This document shows, piece after piece, positions 17,701 through 25,688 of a stretch of DNA of 64,000 nt; the first letter of the stretch is position 1, and each line of letters begins with the position of its first letter. The translations under genes were made by a program, and so were the position numbers. Source of the stretch: JAHJDR01 sp964609965 (GTDB lineage: Bacteria; UBA10199; JADGCS01); contig CAZSTS010000002.1 of the NCBI GenBank assembly GCA_964609965.1, positions 62,001-126,000 on the forward strand. The letters are read 5' to 3'. The notes under the pieces are model-generated. The model made no database searches. It was not told the origin of the DNA and was given only the letters and a program-made list of their open reading frames with translations.

Positions 17701-19959
17701 CTTGTTGAAGTCAGAGATGGTGAGGCCACAGGAAGAGTCTTTGATCTTAATTTAGTCAGTCATGAATTCAAACCAGTCGTAGACGAACTAGAAGACCTTG
17801 GCCCTCCACGAGAAGAAACAGCAGAAGATTTTCAAAGAAGGGTTGGAGACCAAGGTGTGCCCATGTATGAAAGAGAAACTGTAGCAGGTGAAGGTGGGCC
17901 ACGTGTGTATGAAGCCAGGAGTCAAGCTGTTGTTCCTGTTCTTCTGGACACAGATATCCCTTATGTTGAACAGGAAAAACGAGAGGCCCTTTATCCAAGC
18001 CCAGAACAGATCAGGCCATTAAGAGCAGAGGCAGCAGATGTTGTTGGTCTGCAAAACACATTAAGCAGGCTTCATGATCAGGGTTTGTTCCCAGAGCGAG
18101 AGACAACTTTTGGCCAAGTTCTCACAGGTGGTGATAGACTCACAAATCGATTCATGGCACCTGGTGTGATAGTAGAGCTGCCTTTACAATTAAGAGATAA
18201 TGGTAATTATGTGGCTTCGGCCCAGGTAGATCCAGATGAAGTCCTCGAAGGGGGACGCTTTCTCATTCAAGATGCAGAAGATCCTGAGCAGTTTGTCGAA
18301 GTTCCAGCAAAGTTTAGATCAACACAAGTCGAAGGTGCCACAACATTTGAGATGGTTGCAGGCGTGGGGTCTACACAAGTGGAAATGGATTTTGAGGTTG
18401 TGCGCACAACAAGCACACTAAGCGGTCGTCCGGCCATGGCTCTTTTGGGTGTTCAAGGAACCAGAGAACGGAGAACAGCGCCTATGGAAGTGCGTGAAGG
18501 TCTTCTTGATTGGTTGGCCTTTAATCAGCTCAGACCTGATTCTCCTTTTGTGGCTGTTTCTAATGATGCAATGGTTCAATTGGGCGAAAGTGAATTAGAA
18601 ATGTGGGTACCAGAAAGGATTCCAGGGCAGCCTTTTGAAGTGGCCGGGATTGAACATGAAAGGGAAGGGGACGATCCTGATGGTACGGTTTTGAGATCAT
18701 ATGCCAAAGCCACGACAGGAGGAGAAACAACAGAGCTAGGTGTTACTCGAGCCACAAATGATACACCCATGTATTATTTGGAATCAGCTGATGGGCCTAA
18801 GATTGCCGCTGTGAGTAATCAAGGCCAAACTCTTTTATTTGATGAACGGCCTGGGGTGAGTCGTTTTATAAGTACACCACAGGCCATGCGTGTGACAGCG
18901 CTTACAAACGAGTTAAGGCCTTTTTCTGTGCCAGAGGGATCTCGACCAAAAACATCTGCGTTTCGTATTGTTCTCCAAGATGAGTCACCTACAGAAATCA
19001 GATACAGAGTTTCTATCCTTGCAACACGCGGAATAAGAAGCACAACAGCTCATCGATTAGAATTTGATGAAGACAGTGCGCGCATGGGTTTTACACTTGT
19101 GTATGATCGAGAAAGTGAAACCTTTCGTGTTGAGTCTGGAAGGATGAGAACGCCTGGGGCAAAGCAGAAAGATCCTATGGAATGGCAAGGTGCTCGCGTT
19201 GAAATGATTCATGGTTATCATGAGACACGTACCAGGATTTATTTTGGAGCTGATCGCAAGGGCTATGCCTGGATTGAACTAGATAATCTAGATTCTCTTG
19301 TGACTGAAGGTTTTCAACAAAGAACTGTTGAAGGCGTTTTTTCCCATTACATGTATAGAAATTATGGCCGCCAATTTCATCCCAATGAACCAGGTTTTTT
19401 AGAGATTCTTTTTGGGATGTATGAGGTTGATGAAATTGACAGAGAAATGTTTGCAAGCGCACTCAGAGGTGAAACAAGAGAATTTAATACAATTGATACA
19501 ACAGGCGTAAGCCTTCGCGAACGCTTGCTTGATTCAGAACAACGCTTTGATCCAGATTTTAGATTGTTTGCAGGAGCTTTAGAAGCCTTTGGCACGCGAC
19601 AGACAAATGTGGAATTTCCTTCACAGTTTGCTGCACTTGTTCAAGCAGTAAAGATGCTTAAGGCTTCTCCTTCACCCGTGTCCAGTAGCACGCTGCCTCC
19701 AACAGTAGGTCCAGGTCAACCGCCTCCCCTTGTTTCTCCTAGTTCAGCAGAAGCGAGATCACTTATGGCAAGACGTTTTGGTTCTCCGCAGAGAATGAGA
19801 ATGAGTGGGAGTGATTCCAGAATTGTCGTGCCAACAAGGGCTCAAACCCAAGCCGTATTAGATCCATTATCAATACAGGCGGCGGGTATGCCGAGTGTAA
19901 TGTCTATGAACTTTGCTTCAATGAGCCTTGTTTCTTCGGGGAGAATGCTGTTACGCTGA
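11740..19959 (+). CDS. Giant unrecognised protein with repeated N-terminal module
   Basis: 2739 residues without stop, one of the longest genes one would expect here. Not recognised. No signal peptide, lipobox or membrane helix. The N-terminal third carries a repeated module seen at about 118-200, 293-395, 462-556 and 648-748: a W(F/Y) with small turn (DPLAWYRSFS, KPLDWFRGLS, TPVEWYNNLT), then PNV/PFV, a VDGR(R/E).. hydrophobic strand, and an end like LFEYVKGGKTGRLDPRI. A related LLDWLAFNQLRPDSPFVAV lies near 2250. A poly-proline linker (PPPPPGPPP, 812-820) separates it from a long strand-rich, acidic part. The tail is Ser/Pro-rich. No Shine-Dalgarno is obvious. It overlaps the convergent PhoH gene by 9 nt. 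Confidence 0.85.
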   Translation: MSITATDLGISQAAADLIAFAVGKGAGAEIEESDLLSFQILYSEGRQDVHLFVSNQQLAREANQAAGRYLLELERTREDTGTAGEPGVGLAIAAADLSTYQNQPLTSTPPNPRLSLTVADALQWFEEIPGTTRGITVSYGSEKFIVLSSATQRGADRTIKLLTVRDGRFVGLSLGTGDQVPEPETVLNSFLMVHFVDVLAESPESSLPKPGSELLPDAKLMATAFRGYFESLPDGEAPWFVVPPEHLRFDSLHLSYQPDGAEAAYVHPNRYLTPGIGTRQYAEVEGLPYAPIQTPVEWYNNLTPESPNVIMIDGRRVYIVIANNAETGAVDHLLFYSEAPKNSNRVQLSHSAGDEVFSREHGMVLGDVAAAIHASLTTREPLRPRVARIIQKIIDTPNKAQFGDEAALPKRHKDVTSTHIINNGQGTLINLKPGDSDFPFTVIDYLPFLEGYQRRGSFADLKPLDWFRGLSEDLPFVDVVAGRRIAYLVDPYHPLDRGLIAFESETPSGEPRLSVHGFSTRSPSAIELAEDLFQYFQSGKQGELHPLSIAQIEKMFSSNNNSAFPEDLAVIQSNDLSAQSVVGFYTDHILKIARSPYSGMTEVSWLVPYSPEAVVGARPTIEFEMPGTDTEMIERGRLTSAGTAPITDPLAWYRSFSADDPNVIPVTVDGETVNLLVLGGVTKPDSLTIVGESRGRLGIWPTVARPEFSRAIGMNARHFTRGLFEYVKGGKTGRLDPRIRGALKKLIKNEGIALFLEEGETTRKSLVDGNETIVSFSGARIGIHIEMKHIQHEVPTMYSAPLSELIDIQVAPPPPPGPPPKIREVTLTRVDRPFTEDPGFIDIQLYEDQRAGYGVAHFTTPLPGEQEPEGAVMVYHLPREGVVNDALSLSTHAVRAVTYPLEEAGWLVDPDRPLAFSEHQEPLQVRSDGNSPPQSLNLFLSRDYPIGYGDNRLRGNHDLFNFGIEGEQYQPVNGRMSSGNNAQITRRSSAITFEINPWPLVIAHPETGQAQEPERISLRVRFLASGEPDPRSVSVRIGFPGEDAIIIPGELMPVEASAFWDTRGQYYLTAMIGRTRLILGADLTNPSDLDPSALFAAYPFIFHDIVNFDDVMARRQRQEDLESINQAVAAVNENTPQPITTNPINISNQNARNRHSRWHRVGSSVVPMAVNFNGSLRALRMRTEVSDNNIQVRFFNNPEVYEYSVTAVERRGAERFISLTPANHTAPPGEFYMVADRNSTSTHFAFPNDPSESESVRQTHNWVNRVAHGPRLSVDFDETSNRVSLSTSYDPFGELAYQLQQIWGPSLSLDLGEGLENRGRALELLEETSAAYSASLAEYRRIARARNEPVLPAREEERVFDLGLTQSAGTVHPAQAIDLELSPVARIGLNLAIEEGDQGARVELTEVQVRGQNLGTDGLRVQLAEEDVTVPLAVSDQTNLSVTRRTETPGGWERLRVSVSRPSGVQLVGERYITRNGTSYEVDVPTSIRTTNGEVPEDVLGLSITVLEHPVDGTMVSHATLTLDEYSQRVSGEQEICVEVIDPAFIEFDIPNIGTVLYSVENPFSEDVTGERDAEALTWQMNSEGGVPRVAARADGINERDFHLFTREVDDVTRYFVSEEDAANFSSWMTLMGHVVPDVAGENRFAEVQWDGTQVNGFVPALVVGDVVGTPFIPLGNDVRLQDATSPPAVVGAAAEADEIDSASIQRVPIRVDENTVLDFAPDELFVTGERTIQFLERSFTEERNAEGEMQTQTSLVRGQAYEYELQSDSGLVLVLPVIWNPEQRKGPFVYDSGRQTRVYRRGHDPSTAVPITDDRFKIRQEPAGDLRIYLLEASLNEGLKSFQIETVRSGLFLGGVNVLNAAGERQEPAEIRGIRDLAKEHNEERVARNIGRPIRPISLASFSDPQVEITEGETRRVALTYFAQGQGQESWVRLGSLEVLSSGDNLQVVGVVQATFGHGQGIDRAEDETVQLVPTPHPESNRELTRLVEVRDGEATGRVFDLNLVSHEFKPVVDELEDLGPPREETAEDFQRRVGDQGVPMYERETVAGEGGPRVYEARSQAVVPVLLDTDIPYVEQEKREALYPSPEQIRPLRAEAADVVGLQNTLSRLHDQGLFPERETTFGQVLTGGDRLTNRFMAPGVIVELPLQLRDNGNYVASAQVDPDEVLEGGRFLIQDAEDPEQFVEVPAKFRSTQVEGATTFEMVAGVGSTQVEMDFEVVRTTSTLSGRPAMALLGVQGTRERRTAPMEVREGLLDWLAFNQLRPDSPFVAVSNDAMVQLGESELEMWVPERIPGQPFEVAGIEHEREGDDPDGTVLRSYAKATTGGETTELGVTRATNDTPMYYLESADGPKIAAVSNQGQTLLFDERPGVSRFISTPQAMRVTALTNELRPFSVPEGSRPKTSAFRIVLQDESPTEIRYRVSILATRGIRSTTAHRLEFDEDSARMGFTLVYDRESETFRVESGRMRTPGAKQKDPMEWQGARVEMIHGYHETRTRIYFGADRKGYAWIELDNLDSLVTEGFQQRTVEGVFSHYMYRNYGRQFHPNEPGFLEILFGMYEVDEIDREMFASALRGETREFNTIDTTGVSLRERLLDSEQRFDPDFRLFAGALEAFGTRQTNVEFPSQFAALVQAVKMLKASPSPVSSSTLPPTVGPGQPPPLVSPSSAEARSLMARRFGSPQRMRMSGSDSRIVVPTRAQTQAVLDPLSIQAAGMPSVMSMNFASMSLVSSGRMLLR

Positions 19960-21510
19960 ATACACCTTCCAATCATCTGTGTCTTGAGACATTTGGCTAC
20001 GGTAGTTTCGAGAAAGATTCACTAAAGAAGAATAAGGTTTATCCAGATAATGTTTGATAGCATGCGTAAGACCGTTGATAGAGCGCGAGCACAGAGGATT
20101 GTCTACTTGCAATGGATCACCCATGAGTACAACCTTACACCCTTCACCGAGTCTAGCTATAATTGTTTTCACTTCATAAGGTGTGAAGTTTTGCACTTCG
20201 TCCACGAGGAGAATTGTGTCGCTAAAAGAACGTCCACGCATAAATCCAGAATAAGTGAGTTCAATGACTTCGGAATTTGGTGGGAGATACGCGTGTCCAT
20301 CAATTTTGCGTTTGTTTGTTTCTTCGGGACGCTTTTCTCCAAAGTCGTTGGCAAATTTTGGATGCTTGAGCATGTCTTCAAAAGAAAAAACATCGTTGAG
20401 AACAGAAACCCTGTGGGCATCTATGTAAGCGCCAAGATGTGGTTTGATTTTTTCGTAGAGATTACCAGGCAAGGCACCAACATCACGACGACTACCGCCT
20501 AGAATTTCGGTAGGTTTTAAAAGAACAATTTTTTTGTAAAGGCCTTCTCTTTTATCGAGGCCTCTCTTTTTTGCCTCTTCTTTGTCATACCAAAGAACAA
20601 GATCAATTGAAGCAACATAGCTGAGCAGAGTTTTTCCTGAGCCTTGAGTGCCGCAAAGAAAAAAGAGAGAGACATTTTTGTCAAACATACCATACTGCAA
20701 GGCCAAGTATTGTTCCATGTCTAAAGGGCTTATGCCCAAGACATTGTCTTTGGTTTGTTTTCCTACGTGAACTTGTTTTCCGTATTCTTGTCTTTTGAGG
20801 AATTCGAGTCGCGCATTTTTGTGGTCCACAACACGGGTCTTGGCATCGTTATAGATAAGATCAGCTTGGACGCGTGCGTATTCATAGGTGCCATGTCCCA
20901 CGAACTTGATAAATTGATTTATGTAAAGGTCTCTTTTGAGAATTTTTGAGGCATCGGTGAGGCTGATGGTTCCATTGTTGCTATGCAGTTTTTCTTGCAA
21001 AGTAGGGTTGCCAGAAATCACGCCCTCGTGAACAATGTCTGCCTTTACTTGCAAGAAATGAGGTTCTTCTACTTTAATGCCGCGTCCTGTAAATTTGATA
21101 TGATACTTGCTTTTGTTTGTGAGGATGATGGGAGAATCAACGGCATCTGATTCCCAAACATTAACTATCTTTTTAACGCAATCAATGACCGAAAACTTGT
21201 TAAAGGCTTTTTTGTCTACTTCTAAAAGAACAATGTCGAGGCCTTCTGAGGCTTCACAAATAGAAAAACCAAGCTCTGTGTCTATGGTGTAGTCTTTGAA
21301 GTCAGTGAGGTATTGGAGAACATCGTTTGCGCCGCCCCCGTGATGACCTTCAACAAGTTCATCAAGACCTCTGATAAAGGGCATAGGGATAACAACGAGA
21401 TTTTTTTTGCCTTCTTTTTTGCAGTCTAATCTTTTGAAGACTTCGGGCCCCCCAAGGTCATAGACATCAACAAACGGTAGAAATATGCAGTGATATGTTG
21501 TGTTGGTCAA
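19951..21510 (-). CDS. PhoH-family ATPase with degenerate PIN domain (YlaK-type)
   Basis: 519 residues. The C-terminal PhoH/RecA-like helicase domain has Walker A CGTQGSGKT (286-294), the GLSPLD-like lead GISPLDMEQYLAL, Walker B ILLVDEVQN and the following MGDPLQVDNP motif. The first 165 residues follow the PIN pattern (VVIPMPFIRGLDEL, then IILTNKSKYHIKFTGRGIKVEE), but the usual LDTNVLL catalytic start is not recognisable, so nuclease activity is doubtful. Such proteins are RNA-linked ATPases of unclear role. The start is TTG at 21510 with AAGGAG five bases upstream, 9 nt after the preceding gene's stop, so the two are an operon. Confidence 0.9.
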   Translation of the reverse strand: MTNTTYHCIFLPFVDVYDLGGPEVFKRLDCKKEGKKNLVVIPMPFIRGLDELVEGHHGGGANDVLQYLTDFKDYTIDTELGFSICEASEGLDIVLLEVDKKAFNKFSVIDCVKKIVNVWESDAVDSPIILTNKSKYHIKFTGRGIKVEEPHFLQVKADIVHEGVISGNPTLQEKLHSNNGTISLTDASKILKRDLYINQFIKFVGHGTYEYARVQADLIYNDAKTRVVDHKNARLEFLKRQEYGKQVHVGKQTKDNVLGISPLDMEQYLALQYGMFDKNVSLFFLCGTQGSGKTLLSYVASIDLVLWYDKEEAKKRGLDKREGLYKKIVLLKPTEILGGSRRDVGALPGNLYEKIKPHLGAYIDAHRVSVLNDVFSFEDMLKHPKFANDFGEKRPEETNKRKIDGHAYLPPNSEVIELTYSGFMRGRSFSDTILLVDEVQNFTPYEVKTIIARLGEGCKVVLMGDPLQVDNPLCSRSINGLTHAIKHYLDKPYSSLVNLSRNYRSQMSQDTDDWKVYSA

Positions 21511-21519
21511 ATTTTCTCC

Positions 21520-22026
21520 TTAATTAGAAAAAATATTCTCTAAAAGCCTATAGTCTCGTTTAAGACAATCGACTTTTCTTTCTAAAGCGCCTCTGTCAAG
21601 AACAGCGCTTGCAAGGGCTAACCCATTTCGGCGTAAGATGTCTTCGGGCACACCTCTTTTTTGTTCTAAGACAGACATGATTCTCTTAAGCAAAGGGCTT
21701 CCTGGCTCTGGAGGTGAATCGTTTTCCTCATGTTCTTTAAAAAAATCATTTACGGTTACATTAAGTTCGCAAAGGGTTTGAAAACTATCAGTTGCCTTGC
21801 ATGAGGTTACAGCCCCTTCTAACTCTTGGTAGACAGCAACTAGTTGTTCGAAGTGAATGTCTTGCAGGGAACCAGATTGCGTAGAAAAAGGGATAAGGCT
21901 AGCCATAACAGCGTAACCAATGATGCTGCCGAATTCATCTTTGTTATCCACAAGAGCGGATAATTGATTTATATAAGTGTAAAATTGAGGGGTGTCGTAA
22001 CTAACCAAAATACTCCTTATTCCCAC
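21520..22026 (-). CDS. Unrecognised 168-residue protein upstream of PhoH
   Basis: Not recognised. Soluble, mostly helical, acidic in the middle (EHEENDSPPEPGSP), with a charged C-terminal helix (RGALERKVDCLKRDYRLLENIF). The frame opens at GTG 22026 (MGIRSILVSYDT), but a TTG at 22008 has AAGGAG four bases upstream and is a plausible real start, giving MVSYDTPQFYTYI. It is tightly coupled to the phoH-like gene (9 nt gap), so a partner role to PhoH is possible (inference). Confidence 0.65.
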   Translation of the reverse strand: MGIRSILVSYDTPQFYTYINQLSALVDNKDEFGSIIGYAVMASLIPFSTQSGSLQDIHFEQLVAVYQELEGAVTSCKATDSFQTLCELNVTVNDFFKEHEENDSPPEPGSPLLKRIMSVLEQKRGVPEDILRRNGLALASAVLDRGALERKVDCLKRDYRLLENIFSN

Positions 22027-22110
22027 AGTGTGGGTTTGCTACGCTGCGCCTTGGGGCGTTGATCTATTAGTGTTTTCAGATTGCTGCCTCGCAGCAAGCT
22101 ACGGGGCCCT

Positions 22111-23955
22111 TCATTTCTTTGTTTCTTTCTTTACTGCCTTAAATTTTTCTATCTTAAAATTAATTTGTGGGAACTTCTTTGGTAGCTTCATAAAATTCAT
22201 GACCATCACACCAGTAGAAAGGCGATCAGACCAAGAAGCCAGAGGCCAGCCAAAGTGAACTGTAATATTTTTATGTGGTAGTTCGTAAACCAAAAGCTCC
22301 AAGATAGCGACAATTTTATTAAAGATAGTTGCCCGGGTAAAGGGAATACGGAAGTGATTGTCGCCCATTTTTGGTGGTATTTTTTGACGTGGTGAAAAGA
22401 GCGTGAGCACAGTAGTCACGTCATACATTTTATCTTGTTTTTTATCGCGGTATCTCTTGAAATGGATGTGAATGTTTTCGCCCTCGTGTTCAGCAATGTA
22501 GAGGATCATATCAAAGGGAGTTTCGCCTTTGGCGATTTGTTTTGTTTCGGGTTTACGTTTGCGAGTGCCATACACACCTACGAGAAGGCAGACAACAGTG
22601 GCGCCACCCCAGAGCACAAATCCAAAGGGTTTGTGGACCACGAGGTAAATAAAACAACTCAAAACAACTATAAATAAGAAAATCGTGCCAACTCTTCGGG
22701 CACGAAATTCGCTTTTTTCTTCAGTGCCTTTTTGGTAATTATAAATGAGAAGACAGCCTAGGTTGATCACAAATGTGGCCACAAGTCCCACCGCGTACAT
22801 GGCCGCCAAGGCCATTTGCTGTCCTTGTGTGGCAATGATGATGAGTGAAAAGAAAATGGCTGTTCCAATATGAATGCGGTAGAGCGAAGCCCGCTTATTT
22901 GTTTTATTAATCCAATGAAATCCATAACGGTTGGCCACGCGTTCTACTAGTTCACTCCCTGCCACACAGGCGGTGTTGATGGCCATGATAAGACAGAGGC
23001 TTGCTATAATAGAAATAAGAACACCAAACCATTGGCCGTGCATGAGAACACCAAAGTGTGTGATGAGATCTGTTTCATGGGCTTCAAAATTAATATTGGG
23101 GTTAGAAAGAACAAGCACAGAAATGAGCGGTGTAAAAATACCAACTGTAAGAGCCAAAAAGATGTACGACTTTTTGGTGCTGCGCCAACTTTCAGACAAT
23201 CTCGCTACTTGGAGAACAGATTCTACCCCTGCATAGGCCAAAATACAGTTAGAAATAGAGGCAATAAAAAAGGAATAGCCCCCTGTGACGCCGTTGCTGA
23301 CAAAGCCTTGGCCAACAAGCCTAAAGCCCTCTTTAATTCGCATGACATTGCCAGGCTCAAAATTAATGATCCCTGAGGTGAGGAGATTGATGAGGACTAT
23401 GGCTGTGATGAGAAAAATAGTAAAAGTGACGCGCATGTTTTCTCGAATGCCTAAGATGTTGAGGCCTGCAACCAACCACACGATTGTCAGCTCAATAGCC
23501 AGTTTAACAAAAGGGCCGAGCTCCAAAAAAGACCCAACGTTTTCAACGGCACTCACAGCTGAGATAGCGGCTGTGAGAACATAAGTAATGAGAATCGAGG
23601 CCACAGCAATAAATGAAATAAAAGGGCCTAAAACTAGGTATGAGAATGTGTAAACCCCTCCGCCCTTCATTTTGTGCCTATCAAGGATCTCAGAAATCTT
23701 TATCAGGCGTGTTGAGAGGTAGCGAATAAAGAGTGATGTGAGAGGGAGAAAGATAATCGCTGTCAGGCCAATATAACGATAGGCTTCACTAGGGGCATAG
23801 TAGATGCTGGTGAGCTCATCCATGAGGGTGATGACACCAATGGCTAACCAAGAGAGCCACAACATCCCTGATTTATAATAAGAGAGAAGATTTTTCTTTG
23901 TGAATAAATAAAGTGCAAGTGAGAGCAGGATGGCGTTGAGAATTAGGTATACCAT
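22111..23955 (-). CDS. APC-superfamily amino acid permease
   Basis: 614 residues, about 13-14 membrane segments. The first transport helix carries the KGGGVYTFSYLVLGP element typical of APC permeases (GGxY), and AGVESVLQVARLSESWRS matches the conserved helix 6/loop 6 region. It should import amino acids or related compounds with protons or as exchanger. After the last helix (about residue 470) a cytoplasmic domain of about 140 residues follows, as in a few APC proteins with regulatory tails. A strong promoter lies just upstream (23968-23996), giving a predicted leader of only about five bases and no Shine-Dalgarno. Confidence 0.88.
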   Translation of the reverse strand: MVYLILNAILLSLALYLFTKKNLLSYYKSGMLWLSWLAIGVITLMDELTSIYYAPSEAYRYIGLTAIIFLPLTSLFIRYLSTRLIKISEILDRHKMKGGGVYTFSYLVLGPFISFIAVASILITYVLTAAISAVSAVENVGSFLELGPFVKLAIELTIVWLVAGLNILGIRENMRVTFTIFLITAIVLINLLTSGIINFEPGNVMRIKEGFRLVGQGFVSNGVTGGYSFFIASISNCILAYAGVESVLQVARLSESWRSTKKSYIFLALTVGIFTPLISVLVLSNPNINFEAHETDLITHFGVLMHGQWFGVLISIIASLCLIMAINTACVAGSELVERVANRYGFHWINKTNKRASLYRIHIGTAIFFSLIIIATQGQQMALAAMYAVGLVATFVINLGCLLIYNYQKGTEEKSEFRARRVGTIFLFIVVLSCFIYLVVHKPFGFVLWGGATVVCLLVGVYGTRKRKPETKQIAKGETPFDMILYIAEHEGENIHIHFKRYRDKKQDKMYDVTTVLTLFSPRQKIPPKMGDNHFRIPFTRATIFNKIVAILELLVYELPHKNITVHFGWPLASWSDRLSTGVMVMNFMKLPKKFPQINFKIEKFKAVKKETKK

Positions 23956-23967
23956 ATTAAGGTCGTA

Positions 23968-23996
23968 GAATTATGAAATTAAAGGGTAAATGTCAA
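23968..23996 (-). promoter_or_regulatory. Sigma-70 promoter of the permease gene
   Basis: Minus strand TTGACA, 17-nt spacer, TAATTC. The -10 ends 12 nt before the ATG, so the mRNA would start about five bases before the start codon. Confidence 0.6.
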
Positions 23997-24006
23997 TTGA
24001 TAGGAG

Positions 24007-24074
24007 ATGCGCCTACGCACCTACGAGCCAACGCACCAACGTGAAGAGTTTCGGGTCTCTCGACGCTAGGCGCA
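24007..24074. repeat. CGCCTACGCACCTACG micro-repeat
   Basis: Tandem drifting words GCGCCTACGCACCTACGAGC and CAACGCACCAACG, then CGACGCTAGGCGC. Same family as 11516 and 42048. Confidence 0.75.
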
Positions 24075-24108
24075 ATAAAGCATGAGCATGAGTAAATAGC
24101 ATGAGTTT

Positions 24109-25530
24109 TTAGATAAATACATTATCAGAGTCTTTGCAGTCATCCCAGAACAGGATCATGGCATCCCGATTTTTTGACCCAGGTTTAATCCACACAAATG
24201 TTTTGTTTTTTTCAAAAACCGTACAGTTTGGGTCCTTAAAGGAGGGGGACCAGTAGCCTGAATTGAGGTATTCAATGCCATCAACAAATTTATGTTCAGG
24301 TGCGTGTACGTGACCACAAACCAGGCGGGATGTTTTTGTGATTTCTGTAGCAAGTTTAATGATCTTTCTCGAAATGGATACCTTTGTGGCAGGCCTAATT
24401 ACTTCGATTTTGTGAATGTACATAAGAAAGAAAGGCATAAAAAGAAAAAAGACAGGAAACGTCCACAAAAAAGAGACTTCCCAAATAATGTGCATCAGTG
24501 CGACGACTTGAAAGGCACAATAGACCAAAATAAAAAATAGAAGGGCGCGGTCTAACCAGAGCACACGCATGATTTTAAAAATATTCCACGTGACTGGGCG
24601 GAGGTGGAGCTCTCTCAAAGCCCTTACCATCCTTGGTTCTGCATTAGCTGTTTGGGAAATTTCTTTATATCTATCTTCAAGAGTGAGAGGGTTTTTGATA
24701 TGAGGCATGAGTCTGTCTCTTAAGGCAATAAAACTGGTTGCTACAGCACCAAAAAACCAAGCAATAAGCAAAAGAGGTTGGGTTCGAACAGTATTTAAAT
24801 AGAATTTAAGATAACCTCCAAAACTTAAGAGATATGTTGTGTCTACGTGAGGGTTAAAGATACCCATGCCATTTATCATGTAGCGGTGGACAAGATTCCC
24901 AAAGGGAAGTTTTATAAAAGCATTTTTTAAGTGATGGTAAAAGGGGTTAATGGGGTCAGCAATACTGCAATAAGAGTCATATTGATTTCCGTGTTCAATG
25001 AGTGTGTCTGAATTACTAATGTAAAACCAGGGACAAAACCGAACACTGGTATTGTTTTTTGCTAAAGACAGGGTGTTGAGAATCTCTTCTTTTACAGAGG
25101 GCCAATGCAACTCAAGATCATGGTTTCCAATAACAAAAATGATTTTGTTGCCAGCTTGAACAAAATCATTAAGAGCCTGAAAGAAAACTGGATGACTCTC
25201 AATAATACGTTTGATTTTAAAAAATGATTTTGCCTCTTCTGAATTGAGGCCGCGCTTTTTTTCTAACCAGCTGGGGTGAAAATCATCTGTCTCGGGTATT
25301 TCTGTAACAGAATCAAAATCAAAGATGTCTCCTGCAAGAACCAGTTCAATTTCCTTTTTTATTTGCTGGGTGGCTTTTTTAAGGAGGTTGGCAAAGGGTT
25401 GATCAATGAAATAGTCTTTACGATTAAATTTCTTCCAGAGAGATCTCTTTCCATGATCAGGTTCTGCGATTGTCAGATGTAAATCACTGAGAACGAGTGT
25501 GTGTTTTGATTTGTTAAATATTATTCCCAT
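24109..25530 (-). CDS. Membrane-bound calcineurin-like metallophosphoesterase
   Basis: 473 residues from the ATG at 25530 (AGGA eight bases before). The five blocks of the metallophosphoesterase fold are complete: SDLHL (D16, H18), AGDIFDFD, VIGNHDLE, IEHGNQYD and, far downstream, CGHVHAPEH. Between the fourth and fifth blocks lie about 180 residues with one hydrophobic helix near 245-265 and two near 325-375, so part of the enzyme is tethered to the membrane. The substrate is unknown. UDP-diacylglucosamine hydrolases and phosphodiesterases share the motifs but not the membrane insert. Confidence 0.88.
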   Translation of the reverse strand: MGIIFNKSKHTLVLSDLHLTIAEPDHGKRSLWKKFNRKDYFIDQPFANLLKKATQQIKKEIELVLAGDIFDFDSVTEIPETDDFHPSWLEKKRGLNSEEAKSFFKIKRIIESHPVFFQALNDFVQAGNKIIFVIGNHDLELHWPSVKEEILNTLSLAKNNTSVRFCPWFYISNSDTLIEHGNQYDSYCSIADPINPFYHHLKNAFIKLPFGNLVHRYMINGMGIFNPHVDTTYLLSFGGYLKFYLNTVRTQPLLLIAWFFGAVATSFIALRDRLMPHIKNPLTLEDRYKEISQTANAEPRMVRALRELHLRPVTWNIFKIMRVLWLDRALLFFILVYCAFQVVALMHIIWEVSFLWTFPVFFLFMPFFLMYIHKIEVIRPATKVSISRKIIKLATEITKTSRLVCGHVHAPEHKFVDGIEYLNSGYWSPSFKDPNCTVFEKNKTFVWIKPGSKNRDAMILFWDDCKDSDNVFI

Positions 25531-25636
25531 ATTTTTTCCTCTATTTAGGCGAAATACTGAAAAAAGCACTGAAAAAGTTACAAAGAAGACTTTAAAGAAA
25601 GCAAGTTTCTAACCCCATGAAAACATTGTTAAATAA

Positions 25637-25665
25637 TTGACTGTTTACCATTCTTCGCCTAGAGG
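25637..25665 (+). promoter_or_regulatory. Promoter of the 238-residue conserved protein
   Basis: TTGACT, 17-nt spacer, TAGAGG. The -10 covers the alternative GTG at 25665, which rules that start out and supports the ATG at 25689. Confidence 0.5.
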
Positions 25666-25688
25666 TGATTTATTACTTATTCATAACC

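Noticed and set aside
11740..19959. Giant protein as a secreted adhesin
   Set aside because: No signal peptide, no membrane anchor, no cell-wall or autotransporter motif seen.
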